This document shows, in pieces, positions 36,711 through 48,224 of a DNA stretch of 64,000 nt. The stretch is from positions 19,306,504 through 19,370,503 of the forward strand of contig JAVHZZ010000003.1 in NCBI GenBank assembly GCA_036250195.1. Reading direction: 5' to 3'. Position 1 is the first letter of the stretch. Each line of letters begins with the position of its first letter. Below the pieces are notes generated by a model that saw only the letters and a list, made by a program, of their open reading frames with translations, did not search any database and was not told the DNA's origin. The stretch is from Mixophyes australis (taxonomy: Eukaryota > Chordata > Amphibia > Anura > Limnodynastidae). The position numbers and the translations under genes are program-made.

Positions 36711-37350
36711 CCCCTGCACACATATTCGGTTCCTCTCCCCCCCCCCCCCCCTGCACACATATGCCGTTTCTCTGCCCCCCCCTCCCTGCACACATATGCC
36801 ATTTCTCTGCCACCCTTCCTCCCTGCACACATATGCCGTTTCTCTGCCCCCCCTCCCTGCACACATATGCCGTTTCTCTGCCCCCCCCCTCCCTCTCTGA
36901 ACACATATGCCGTTTCTCTGCCCCCCCCCTCCCTGCACACATATGCCGTTTTTCTACCCGCCCCCTCCCTGCACACATATGCCGTTTCTCTGCCCCCCCT
37001 CCCTGCACACATATGCCGTTTCCCTGCCCCCCCCTCCCTGCACACATATGCCGTTTTTCTACCCGCCCCCTCCCTGCACACATATGCCATTTCTCTGCCC
37101 CCCTCCCTCCCTGCACACATATGCCGTTTCTCTGCCCCCCCCTCCCTACACACATATGCCGTTTTTCTGCCCCCCCACCTCCCTGCACACATATGCCGTT
37201 TCTCTGCCCCCCACCTCCCTGCACACATATGCCGTTTCTCTGCCCCCCCCTCCCTGCACACATATGCTGTTTCTCTGCCCCCCCTCCCTCCCTGCACACA
37301 TATGCCGTTTCTCTGCCGCCCCTCCCTGCACACATATGCCGTTTTTCTAC
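36711..37350. repeat. 35-bp C-rich minisatellite
   Basis: About eighteen copies of CTGCACACATATGCCGTTTC followed by TCTGCCCCCCCCTCC. Open frames on both strands come from stop-poor composition. Confidence 0.95.
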
Positions 37351-38490
37351 ACTTACCTCGCCACTGACAGCAGCCTCCACAGCTAGTCCTACGCCCCCGG
37401 GAACTTGAAGCGCGGGAGCCGGGCCTGCGCACAGAAATTTTTTTTATTTAATCGGTGGATCACAGGGAGCCGGACCGGCCCACACTGCCATCGGCCCTTC
37501 TGGCATTTGCCAGAAGTGCCAGATGGCCAGTCCGGCCCTGCCCCCCCCCCTCCAAAGTTAATGCCCCCCTCTCCCCCCTCCACAGTTAATGTCTCCCTCT
37601 CCCCCTTCCCCAATCACAGTTAATGTGCCCCTCTCCACCCCCAATCACAGTTAAGGTCCCCCTTTCGCCCCCAATCGCAGTTAAGGTTCCCCATTCTCTC
37701 CCCCCCCCCCCCCCTTAATCACAGTTAAGGTGACCCTCTCCCCTCCTCCCCTCCACAGTTAAGGTCCCCCTCTCCACTCCACAGTTAAGGTCCAGCTCTC
37801 TTTCCCCCAATCACAGTTACTGCCCCCCCCATAGTAATGTTCCCCCCCAGGCGTAGTTAATGTACCCTCTTCTATCTGCTCCTCTCGTATAAAATGAACA
37901 CCTGATTAACTTACCTTCTCCTCCATGATGCTGCAGCTCCCAGTCACTGATATACTGGGAACGTGGCACGCAGTGATGATGTCACCGTGCCGCGCTCCCA
38001 GCCTGGGAGGCGGAGCTGCAGCATCGCAGAGAAGAGGTGGCAGCACGGTCATTCAGACTGATGGGCCCGGGCAGTCCTGGGAGCCTGGACAGACGGAGAG
38101 GTCCGGGCCCCTCACAGTAGTACTGGCTGTACCCCCGTGATCGCGGTCCTGGGTGCAAATTAGTTATCTATTTTAATACTTGTTAACTTATTTGTACACT
38201 GAAATTTAAAGTTGATATTTGTGTGCTACATGAAAAAACAGTCAGTATTTAATTTATGTGCCGAATAGAAAACTAATTTGCACCCCTTGCATTGTAGCAT
38301 GGTTTTGTCCAGGAGACTACTCAATTTTTTACTTAACTTTACTTAATGAATCAGATCCTATATTATTAACAAGTGACATTAATTGAATACATATTTTTTA
38401 TTTTCTGTGTGTTTTTTTTGTGACTTTATATTCCCCATATGTATTGGCCGTATAATGCAGTGTATTGTATGTTAGAGGAGAGTGGACCTA

Positions 38491-38664
38491 GGGGTATATT
38501 TACTAAACTGCTAGTTTGAAAACGTGGAGATGTTGCCTATAGCAACCAAACAGATTCTAGCTGTCATTTTGTAGAATGTGCAAAAAAATTATAACTAGAA
38601 TGTGATTGGTTGCTATAGGCAACATCTCCACTTTTTCAAACTAGCAGTTTAGTAAATATACCCT
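38491..38664. mobile_element. Palindromic Harbinger-like MITE
   Basis: The arms GGGTATATTTACTAAACTGC and its inverted copy enclose a further inverted repeat (GGAGATGTTGCCTATAGCAA). The whole 174 bp can fold into one long hairpin. It is flanked by CTA on both sides, a 3-bp duplication fitting PIF/Harbinger preference. A related copy lies at 49357-49531. Confidence 0.8.
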
Positions 38665-38667
38665 CTA

Positions 38668-40376
38668 GACCCGTATTTAGACGTACAGTATACTAGAACA
38701 CTGTACAATACAGATTTTATCAGACAAAGGCAGGACCCCCTAGAAACTTGAATGACAAGAACCGCTTGTTTACTGCACATTGCTGATCACGTAAAACAAA
38801 CATGTTAAAAACAGCAAACGTCATCACATAAGAAAGTGTCAGAGGAAAAGTCAGAAAATCCCGACAGCAGCAGATTTCCCAGGTAACGGGGCTCTGGTTG
38901 TCCTCCCACTGCCTGCGAGAACAATGCGAGAGATAAGTACCGTATCTAACACATAGAGACTTGTACACGGCCTGGAGAAACCTTCCGGGAGAAACTGGGA
39001 GATGTGCTGTATATGTATTGTATTATGTGAATGGGATATCCACCCGAATAACAAAGCTGTATGCCTCAATTTATAATAAGATGGGTTGATGTGTTATTCA
39101 TTTTAATACTGCCTGTCACGAACAGCACTCACCTGAGCCTGCGTGACGCGTGTGTGTCACAGGGTTAACCAAAAAACACCACCTGGTCTGTCTAAAATGA
39201 TTAAATCCTTCCCTATCTATGCCACACACTAGCTTTGCCGTACCAACTATGCCACCACCAAGGTTTTTTCTAGAGATGGGCGGGCTCGGTTCCCCGAGAT
39301 CCGAACCCGCCCGAACTTCACCTATCTTGCGATATTTGAAATCCATAAATACCCGCCTCCACAGCAATCCATCGCCATTTGACAGAGGGAGAGAGCAGGG
39401 TTAGGTCACAGGCAACATTAGAGCAGGGAACATTAGAGCAGGGACAGAGCAATTATTCTTGCAATTCTTATTGCAATTCTTCTAGCAATTGTTATAGCAG
39501 GAAGAGAGGAGGATAGAGGAGGCATTTTTGCAAACATTACCAACTGTTTGGGGTGTCATATTCCCTCCTACAGAAACGATTTTCTGGCTGCAGAAAGGCT
39601 TATCTAGCAGCACTATTTATTGAATATTTTGCACTACAAGTGCTTTGGGGTGTCCCATATTCCCCAGTGTAAAACTTCAATTTTTCTGGTGTTGAAAGTC
39701 TGGGACACTCTTCAATCAGATTGACTCCCCAAAAGTGAACCAAAACTTACATTTACAGTACAGTTTTAAAACCAAGCTGCAGGGCCCGCAGCCCCCCTTC
39801 CTGTGAGGTCAGAACCAACAAGTCTGTAGAATGCAAATTAGGGTTTTATGGCTCTGCTGGAGAAAACAACTTTAAGTCAGGTTTTTGTTACCCTGTCCTA
39901 ACTTTTCACCAGTATGACTTTCAAACAAGATTTTACCTCCACACAACATTTCATAAGTTTCCCTTCGTGCCACACATGCAGGTAAAGGTAAAACGCGACC
40001 TTGCCCATAGCAAAACAATGCAGGTTTCCAAAATCATAAATCTAGTTCCCATATTCATGGTGAAACGGGACAATGATGGAGTCCAAAAAATGTTCACATT
40101 TCATTTTTCTTACTGTGACCTTGTGTTATCTAAGGAGACACTATACTGAGGAAACATTTAGCCGCCATTGGATATGGAATTAGTTATTGGCAACAATAGA
40201 AGAACAATCATTTGTGCACAGGCTTTATTCATGGACTTCGTAGGACACTCTTTAGAGAGCCCGTTTTTATGGCGTAACCACCAAGTAGGAACAGGGAGAG
40301 CAATATGAATACTAATTTGGTTTACATAGGCTATCCAATATATTGAATAGCCTGTACCTTTTGTGGTGCCCTATAA
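38668..40376. other. Intronic, no gene; fragment near 39270
   Basis: No exon is seen. TAGAGATGGGCGGGCTCGG at 39271 followed by CCGAACCCGCCCGAAC is a palindromic terminus I associate with dispersed vertebrate repeats; its partner end was not found. Confidence 0.45.
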
Positions 40377-40377
40377 C

Positions 40378-40412
<35 letters not shown>
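40377..40412. repeat. (AAT)n microsatellite
   Basis: About twelve tandem triplets. Confidence 0.9.
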
Positions 40413-40941
40413 TGCTTTTTATGCCACAAAATTCCCAAATAATCTAATACTCGCAGGTTCCCCTCTGCTGGTTATTACATATGCACACATGGCGTACATC
40501 ACCATGGTCTATGTCACCACCATTATACTCAGGAAGTGAGGGGTGCAGTGGAAAACTTCTACCATCACCGTAGAGGTGGAACAAAAAGTATGAGAGCTCT
40601 TCAGTACAAGAATACTGTTTGATTCGGTAATCTGAGGGAGGCTACAGAGGATTAGCATTGAGGGGTTGTTTTAGTCTAGTTTGCGCAGTTAGAAATATTA
40701 ATTGAACACTTTTGTTCTTGTGGTGGAGCCCTGACTGCATGACATTCAGTTTGAGAGGTCTACTGAAGTAGGGAAGATCCTATTTATATTCCTGTAATGG
40801 TAATTTAGCTATTCATTGCCAGCTTCAAAGAGGAAGAATTAATTTGAGAGCGCACTGTGTTCTTTCCTGATAGACAAATAGACCTTATTGTTAATCTGTG
40901 TTTTCACGTCTTATTTTTTATTACTAGAAGATATATAATAT

Positions 40942-40948
40942 ATGTATG

Positions 40949-40982
<34 letters not shown>

Positions 40983-41000
40983 TGTATGTATGTATGTATG
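40942..41000. repeat. (TATG)n microsatellite
   Basis: About 14 tetranucleotide units abutting the 5' end of SINE copy C. Confidence 0.95.
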
Positions 41001-41320
41001 TGCAGCCCAGTGGCTTAGTGGTTAACACTTCTGCCTTACAGCGCAGAGGTCATGAGTTCAATTTTCAACCATGGCCTTATCTGTGTGGAGTCTGTATATT
41101 TTTCCCGTGTTTGTGTGGGTTTCCTCCGGGTGCTCCTGTTTCCTCCCACAGTCTAAAAACATACTGGTAGGTTTATCGGGCACTAGTAAATTGACATTAG
41201 TCTCTCTCAGTGTGTATGTTAGGGAGTTTAGACTGTAAGCTCCAATGGGGCAGGGACTGACGTGAGTTCTCTGTACTGAGCTGTGGAGTTAGTGGCGCTA
41301 TATAAATAGATGATGATGAT
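41001..41320 (+). mobile_element. tRNA-headed SINE, copy C
   Basis: Forward copy of the family: A-box TGGCTTAGTGG, B-box-like GAGTTCAATTT, the body GTGTGGAGTCTG, and a 3' end GGCGCTATATAAATAG with a GATGATGAT tail. It lies 700 bp before exon 2, in sense orientation with the gene. Confidence 0.85.
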
Positions 41321-42019
41321 ATGCCAGCTTACTCCACTCATGCAGACTTATATGTAGTTTTGTGTAGGTGTCATCTTAAGGGATCCTTTACCTTGCTTTT
41401 CGTTCTAGCCCAGGACTGTATCCAAGATTGGTATAATAGGGCGATAGATGGGTATACAAGGCTAGAGGGCGAATGATTATTTTTTTTTACCCATACTGGA
41501 CAGCAGAGTCCAATGGGAAGTTGGTCTTTAGGAAAATCTATGTTACACTCTGCTAATCTGAGTTAATTGTAAAATGGGGTCCTGAGGATTCTCGAGTTAT
41601 GGCCAGGATTCATTAGCAAATTGTAGATTTATACTGTATTCTGCACAGGAAATCTTATCTTTGCTGCATGCTTGATGTATAAGAAAACAAACACAAACTA
41701 TCAACAGGCAGCAGCAGAACGGCGCCACCTAGTGTCGAGATCATTCAAAATATATCCACTTGTTGCATCTGACAACACTTGAATAACCCATGTACAGGTA
41801 CCATACAATCATAATGTAAGTGTGTTTCATGTATGCATTGTATGTACATGTTGTGTTTGTATCATGCTCCTCTCAATGCGCAGTGCTTTATTTATAATAT
41901 GCTGGCATATCTCAGAGTACAGCGCTGCAGAATATGCTGACTTATTATAAATAAAGGATAATAATAATTTTCTGTTTTGAATAAGACCTAACTCTGAGAT
42001 TTATAACCTCTCCTCACAG

Positions 42020-42171
42020 TGTCATATTCGCAGAGGACGCGCTCTCACGCTGAAGAACGCCTCTTCAAGAGCCTGTTTAGTGGATATAATCGATGGTCCA
42101 GGCCGGTACCAAATACCTCGGATGTCGTCATTGTGAAGTTTGGCTTATCCATCGCCCAGCTCATCGATGTG
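42020..42171 (+). CDS. chrna2: CHRNA2 exon 2 (start of ligand-binding domain)
   Basis: This 152-bp exon completes codon 24 and encodes residues 25-74. It contains the N-terminal helix motif [17 protein letters not shown] and then [12 protein letters not shown] through [11 protein letters not shown], the hallmark opening of neuronal nicotinic alpha subunits. NTS at residue 55 is a likely N-glycosylation site. The acceptor is CTCTCCTCACAG and the donor is GTGAGT after the codon for V74, phase 0. An alternative AG 14 bases downstream would break the phase with exon 1. [10 protein letters not shown] is closer to CHRNA2 than to CHRNA4, as I know these families. Confidence 0.95.
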
Positions 42172-45100
42172 GTGAGTGTGGCCTAAATCTACCATGTGCG
42201 GAATCTTTACTGTCTTATCTATACGACATGTGCCATACAGGTGGAGCACATTTGCAAAATGTTATTTATTTTCTCCACCAATGACCTGTCACCTCCCACG
42301 GATTCTCTCAAATACCTGCGCTCCATCGGTTTGTCAGCTTTCCTCAATGTCAATGTACTGGTTCCTTCTGCATCTCAGTGCAGCTGGATGACCATACTGG
42401 TTGCTACTGGTCACTCAAGCTGGTGATTCAGGTTAGACGGGGGACCGGTTGGTTAGATCAGGTGACTAGATTTCTTGCATTCCTGACGGATATCTGTTTT
42501 ATGTAAGGAAATTCTCTAGTCAGACTCAGGTACCAGGGAAATCCCCTACGGGCCCCACTGCCTGTGGGCCCCCCTGCAGCCGCCTCTTCAGCAGTAAGGC
42601 TGTGAAGTGTGAGTGGATTAGGTGCCGCAAAGCTCAGAGGAGATATAGCGAGGGTTAAATGAGTGCGCTGGGCCTCTGCTCTGTAATCAGCCGCTGTACA
42701 GAGGAAGGAGATCAGAGGATGCTGTGCGTGAGTGACAGCTGCTCAAATTTATTTTATCCTTCCGTGATCCGATGGAGGCTGACTGGCAGTAAGGGGACTG
42801 GGATTGTAACCAGATTTTGGATAGGCCGCAGCCCCCCTCCAAGTGATGCATGCTATTGTGTGATACTGGGAACACTCTGCAGCTGTCTTCCAGCTGGGTG
42901 TGTGCTGGGGACAATTTATTAGTGTATTGCGCCTATTCACATACGCTATCTGGTATGCACTAAACATTCATGCAGTGTTATATCCAGGCAGGCAAATTAA
43001 TGTGGGACCACATGCCCCAGCATGTCATCCAGGCCTGCTGGGAGATGTAGTTCCACCACAGCTGGTAATTCATAGCTTTCCCCGTTCCCTGTGGTTTTAT
43101 AATACATTGTGTTAGATTATTAGACGTGCTGAGGACACTATCTGGAGGTCGTGATGGACAGACACCAGCATATTCATGCCAATCAGGCTGGACGAAATAC
43201 CAGTCATCAGGGCAACTAAGGAATCCAGCTTGGCGACCTAGGCAGGGGACTTGTCCTGGCAAAGGGATCCAGGGGCAAAAGCAGGACTTGTAGAAGGGGG
43301 TTTCTACGGCACACCATAAGTGGGCGTGATCAGCATGCATGGGGACATGGCTATAATATTAGACAGTGCTTGTCTGCTCTCCAACTCTTCCTATCCCCCT
43401 ATATACATGGGCAATGCTACGTAGACTACTGTTAGGTGCACGCAGCTCTCTCTTTTCAAGCAGAGCCGTGTGAAGCGGGGGCAGGGTCCAGCCACCTTAA
43501 TTATACAGTGTCCCAGGCTTGGAGGGGGGTTCCAGGTACTAGGAATCCCCCCCACCTCGGTTTGCCTATGCGTGACTTATGTATCTCTTGATTCTCCTAC
43601 CTCCTCTTGAGAAGTTTTGTTCTTTTTCTCAGTCCTTCTGCCTCCAATCACCGGAGACGACCCTTACAGAACAGTACTTCATCATCAATACGTCATTGCC
43701 CTACACCATGTTATCGCCGTACATTAAATCACAGCAGCTGTACATAAATTGAGACGTGCCTTTTTGTGCCTGTTCTGCAAATCTTTAAGTGCTGAATCCG
43801 TGAATCTCCCGTGATTAACATAACATGAATCACGCACAGATCAATACACATGTCATCTATCAATTAATTTGCTGTGTGACTTTACTCACCACTGTAATGT
43901 TCAGCTAAAATAAAGAGGATTGATAAGGGAAGAACACAGATAATTATATTAATAAGTATTGACCTTGATATTGTTTTAGCACAAAAGCAATGAGTGGGAT
44001 TTATTGTATTTATCAGTCATGTTTATATATGCAAATCATTGTACACCTCTGTCTATCGTTCACTGGTTTACAGATGGCTATAAACTATAGAGAGATAATG
44101 ACATGTATTAAAAATATGACTTTCATAAACAGGATAGGGGAAATTGGTGGCAAAGAAGGCATTTACCATGGACTACAGGACCACCGTAGTCCGTCAGCTC
44201 AAAGATCCAATTGCTTTAATTGTATTTGATAACTTGATTGTTTTTACATTAACAGACGTTTCAGATCTGATGTCCCCAGTCTTTGGGGAACTTATTTAAA
44301 CTATATTGTTTACTTTTATTGTAAATTAAAAATGGTCTGTAGAGAATATTACATAGATTCCATTATATACATCTTATGATGATCATAATCATAATAGTTA
44401 TTTCCCTGGTCTGTTGGACCGAAGTTCTTCAAACCCTGCTGACAGCTGTAGCAACAGTGACACTCACAGGCAATAAGAGAGTATTACACTTGTTGAAATA
44501 AAATCTTTTCTGATTTGATCATTTGTTTTGATAGGTGAATCTAATAAGTGCACTTGTCACTTCAACACAGCAGAGCCAGCTATTGTGGTTTACAGGAACA
44601 AGTATTATCACACAGAAAGGAAGCATCTCAGCGATGTCACTGGGTCCTAGCAAATTGATTCAATGCTGTATAAGGGCAATTGTATCCCACGCACTTGCTC
44701 CTAAGTCATTACATTAGCAGCACAATGGCTAGCAGCCTTGAACAGGGGACATATATGGACTATCTACAAAACAGCATTTTTGAGGTTTGATGCAATTTTA
44801 GTGATCAATAATTTCAGTACAGGTAAATCAGATCAAAAGAAATTGTCTTCCCACACTGTTGATAACACAAGAAAACTCTTGCTGTTTCAAAGCACATGTA
44901 TTGGAATGGCAGCACCATCATTGATCAGATAAATGTCCAAAACAAAAATACAGTATATAAAAGTGTTTTGCTTTGACCAGTAGATCAATCCATCGATAGT
45001 CCTGTTTCTCCACTGCCTACTGTGCTTTATTCTGCCAATTATAGCAATACAATATACAGACTAAATTAAATAGTAACAAAGGAATCCAATTTAGGATTCG

Positions 45101-45867
45101 TATTGCAGTTCTGTCCGCTTGTTGCTAAGTTACAGTCCATATTGCAACTTTAATCTTTACAGAACCACATACGATGAGATGGTAACTTGCTGCCAATGAT
45201 ACATGTACATTTACAAAGTAATAAATAATAACTGGATATTAATATTACTTTCACAGCTCGCTCGGCTGGACCCAGAGCACAAATCAACAGATAGGAATAT
45301 TTTGTAGCCCAAGTACAGAGCCCCAATTTTCTTTCATTTTACAGCCATAAAATTTTAATATGCTTCTCTGCTGCCGCCGTTAAGATTATGTAATTTATTG
45401 ATGGCGCTGCACGCACCCACCGAGGTAATGAGATAGCGGTGGGAATCCAATGTTTGCAGTTAAGTCATTTCCCATCTGCCGGAATTCAGTCATTTAGAAT
45501 GCCGTTCCTCAATTTTGGCCTTTGTTGCTCACTGTAACTGATAATGCTTTCAACATGTTGAAACCAGCACATTTCCTTTTTAACAAATGGCAACACTTAC
45601 TCGAAATACAGTTTCTTAGATGCCTCGGACATAAATCAAAATAATGCTCCGTGTATTATGCCTTGTTCTTTGCAGGAAGACGAAAAGACAAAGAGACGCA
45701 GGGCCGGCTGACAGGGCTTACATCTCAGCAGTAGGGCAATCTGATTCCTGGACTATTTAGGGACGTACTGTGTCTCAGCTGGCTCTAACCTGATTGCAAT
45801 TGATTTCAATTCAGATAAATGACACGTATGTATTTTCTGAGCTGCTGTTTGTCTATTTATTTTGCAG
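42172..45867 (+). other. chrna2: CHRNA2 intron 2 (3.7 kb)
   Basis: Phase 0, donor GTGAGT and acceptor TTATTTTGCAG. No gene is found inside. At 42999-43060 is CATGCCCCAGCATGTCATCC with the following TCCACCACAGCTG, a fragment of a common vertebrate dispersed repeat. The GC-containing part at 45300-45520 is not repetitive and might be conserved. Confidence 0.9.
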
Positions 45868-45912
45868 GATGAGAAAAACCAAATGATGACAACAAACGTG
45901 TGGCTGAAGCAG
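45868..45912 (+). CDS. chrna2: CHRNA2 exon 3 (45 bp)
   Basis: This exon encodes exactly 15 residues (DEKNQMMTTNVWLKQ, residues 75-89), part of the beta-strand core of the extracellular domain. A 45-bp in-frame exon at this point is a fixed feature of nicotinic subunit genes. Its borders are TTGCAG and GTAGGC, a somewhat weak donor. Leucine in VWLKQ agrees with CHRNA2; CHRNA4 usually has valine. Confidence 0.97.
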
Positions 45913-46616
45913 GTAGGCAAAAAGTAGACTAAATGTGCACAAATGTGCTGGTATGTTATGTGCTATAAAAAATACTGGTAGCTATCTGGTGAATATAAAT
46001 AGGGACAAAGGGGAGGGGGTAGTCGCACCAAATGTTGGAGGAGTAGTTACCCTTTTAATATAACTTTATTAGGATAATCTTATATCCTTGTATTGAATCA
46101 CAAAGGGGTGCATCAAAACCTACAATATTGTAAGGAAGAAAGAGACAGGGATAATGGTTTGTAAGATGCACTAAGTACTCCACTAATTGTTTCTACATAT
46201 TAGGGATTGTGATGTATAAAACTTAACTTTTATTGTTAAAATATACTAAAACAGCGAATTATAACCAAAATAAAATAGAGTAATGAAATTGTTACTTAAA
46301 AGCTGGTCATGTCTCATGTATTTCTCACGAATAAATTATATTAGGCAATCAATATTGTGTAACTCTATATATAGTGTTAATCACAAGCCTGTTATGATAT
46401 ATGAACACAGTCCGGCTATTAGACGTAATGTACTTAGATTTAGACAAGCTTGTAGTCAAAGCAAAGTCTGAATCTGGGGCTGGTATGTCCCGATAATATC
46501 ATAGGCATGGGGTTTGGAATAAAACCCAGAGAATCAGTTCTAAAAATAAAAAAAAATGTGTGCAAAATGTAAACTTGTGCTTGAATTTCTGACCCCTATG
46601 ATTGTGGTTAGGTGTA

Positions 46617-46899
46617 CATCATCATCATCAGTTATTTATATAGCACCACTAATTCCGCAGCGCTGTACAGAGAACTCACTCACATCAGTCCCTGCCCCAT
46701 TGGGGCTTACAGTCTAAATTCCCTAACACACACACACACAGACTAGGGTCAATTTGTTAGCAGCCAATTAACCTACCAGTATGTTTTTGGAGTGTGGGAG
46801 GAAACCGGAGCACCCGGAGGAAACCCACGCAAACACGGGGAGAACATACAAACTCCACACAGATAAGGCCATGGTTGGGAATTGAACTCATGACCCCAC
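46617..46899 (-). mobile_element. tRNA-headed SINE, copy D (5' truncated)
   Basis: ATCATCATCAGTTATTTATA on the left, then CCACTAATTCCGCAGCGCTG and the body. It stops at ATTGAACTCATGACCCCA, so the A-box end is missing. Confidence 0.85.
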
Positions 46900-47867
46900 A
46901 GTTCATTTTTATTGTTAGGTAAAGCAGCCACACAATCGCTTCTTTTCTTGCCATTATATTGTCCCAGTTTTTCATACCTCTGAATGGTCCCAATTTCTGT
47001 AAAGCAGTTCCGGGTGCATAGTGACTAAAAAGGGTGGGGCTTAGCAATATGGGGCGTGGCCTCAATAAAATGCGGCTGTGTTTTAAAGCGTGGCCAAAAT
47101 GCACCCCTGCTTTTTAATATGTTAATCATTCAGTGTTTGGGAAGAATAGCTTTGCTATGTGTTGTTTAAGCTAATAATAATTTGTAACTGCTTTGTGCAG
47201 CCTAGTGCAGCTTTCCATTATTTTTCAGACCAGACAGGGCTTTTATTTTACTAAATTAAATAGCTAATTGTACAAAACGGAATAAAGTGAAATTAGAAAA
47301 AATAAAAATGTTTTCGATTCATCTCAACCATGGAATGTTACCAGAAAATTAATCATTTACTTCTTCCAAATATAGAATACCACATATGTGTACACTGCTT
47401 AGAGTATATTTAATTTATTTTCAATCAGAAAGGTCTGCCCTATGACCAGGATTGGCAGAATCAGTGTATCCTGGACCTAATAGCTCCTCACATGCCAGTC
47501 ACTTTTAAATGCAGGTTACACTGAATCTATCAGTGCTGACACACTGGGGAGATCAGAGACGGATAAAGTGCCAACTATTTCTGTGTTACTACAGAATCTC
47601 TGACCATCTTTAGATCATAGCCAGTTCATTCTGTTACTGGTGCAGATTTTATAGTGGGAATATTATAACATTGTCCACAAAATCCTGGTTGTACTTTTTG
47701 GAGTAAAGCTTTCACCAGGAGGAATACATATTTCCTAACAGTTGATCCCATTTTATGCTCTTTCAATAATCCATGATCAACTGAAGGACATCTCCCACCA
47801 GGGGCATAGAAATGAAGATCTCAGCCACTTGCTGAAGATCATCCACCATTGATAACGTCACTTATCG

Positions 47868-48170
47868 GTGAGGAAATTCTCCTTCCCATTGTATTTTAAC
47901 AGCTTAATGTTGAGGTTCCACGCCTACAGAACCTTGTTAAGAAGATATATCCAAGATCTTCTTCTTCTAGACGTACCTTACCTCACAGACTTTTTCACTG
48001 CAGATTTTACAAAGGACAAAACAGACGCTCTGCGGTGTAAATACAGCTTTGGATCCACTGTGCGCCTCAAATTGCACACAAACGCCTACATTTCCGCCAT
48101 CTGTGCGCTACATTTTATTGAGCTGTGCATAACCCCAATTCAATTTTTCGGAGCAAGATTGTTGGAATGA
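47868..48170. repeat. Possible copy of the 18.1-kb dispersed element
   Basis: Words such as GCGGTGTAAATACAGC and TGCGCCTCAAATTGCAC resemble the chemistry of the 18.1 and 30.8 kb family. An open frame of 100 codons has no known domain. Assignment is tentative. Confidence 0.3.
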
Positions 48171-48224
48171 GAGCTAGTAAAAACCCCCCATAAAAAACAA
48201 CTACTACAAATAATCACACACTTA

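Larger units (their letters stand above)
35268..38151. mobile_element. Nested hAT-like non-autonomous element, 2.9 kb
   Basis: It begins CAGGGCTGCCAACAG and ends GATCGCGGTCCTG. Both sides carry the perfect 8-bp duplication GGTGCAAA (35260-35267 and 38152-38159), proving insertion into the older MITE. The interior has no transposase and is dominated by C-rich arrays. A further hAT-like terminus (GGCCAGTCCGGCCCTG, ending about 37541) suggests yet another insertion inside. Confidence 0.8.
35191..38358. mobile_element. MITE split by a nested insertion
   Basis: The left arm starts GGGCCTGATTCATTAAAGG and the right arm ends TTAATGAATCAGATCC. About 75 bp of the arms are inverted copies, including TTTCCTGGACAAAACCATG on the left and its complement on the right. 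Short TAT flanks are present on both sides. Removing the nested element (35268-38151 plus one TSD) leaves a short hairpin-like element of under 300 bp. Confidence 0.75.
3376..42019 (+). other. chrna2: CHRNA2 intron 1 (38.6 kb)
   Basis: The intron runs from the donor GTAAGG at 3376 to the acceptor CTCTCCTCACAG ending at 42019, in phase 1. It is 38,644 bp and strongly expanded by tandem arrays and transposons, which are listed separately. No other gene was found inside on either strand. The stretch 3376-5250 is AT-rich and apparently unique, apart from a 17-base G run at 3733-3749. Confidence 0.75.

Noticed and set aside
36342..37432. Frames of 341, 244, 228 and 215 codons rich in HTYAVSLPP or CVQGGRG
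   Set aside because: C-rich minisatellite inside a transposon, open on both strands because stop triplets are rare.
31494..41170. Similar peptides containing ALQxxGHEFNxQPWPYLCGVC at 31494-31964 and 40946-41170
   Set aside because: The similarity comes from two copies of the same SINE, not from a gene family.
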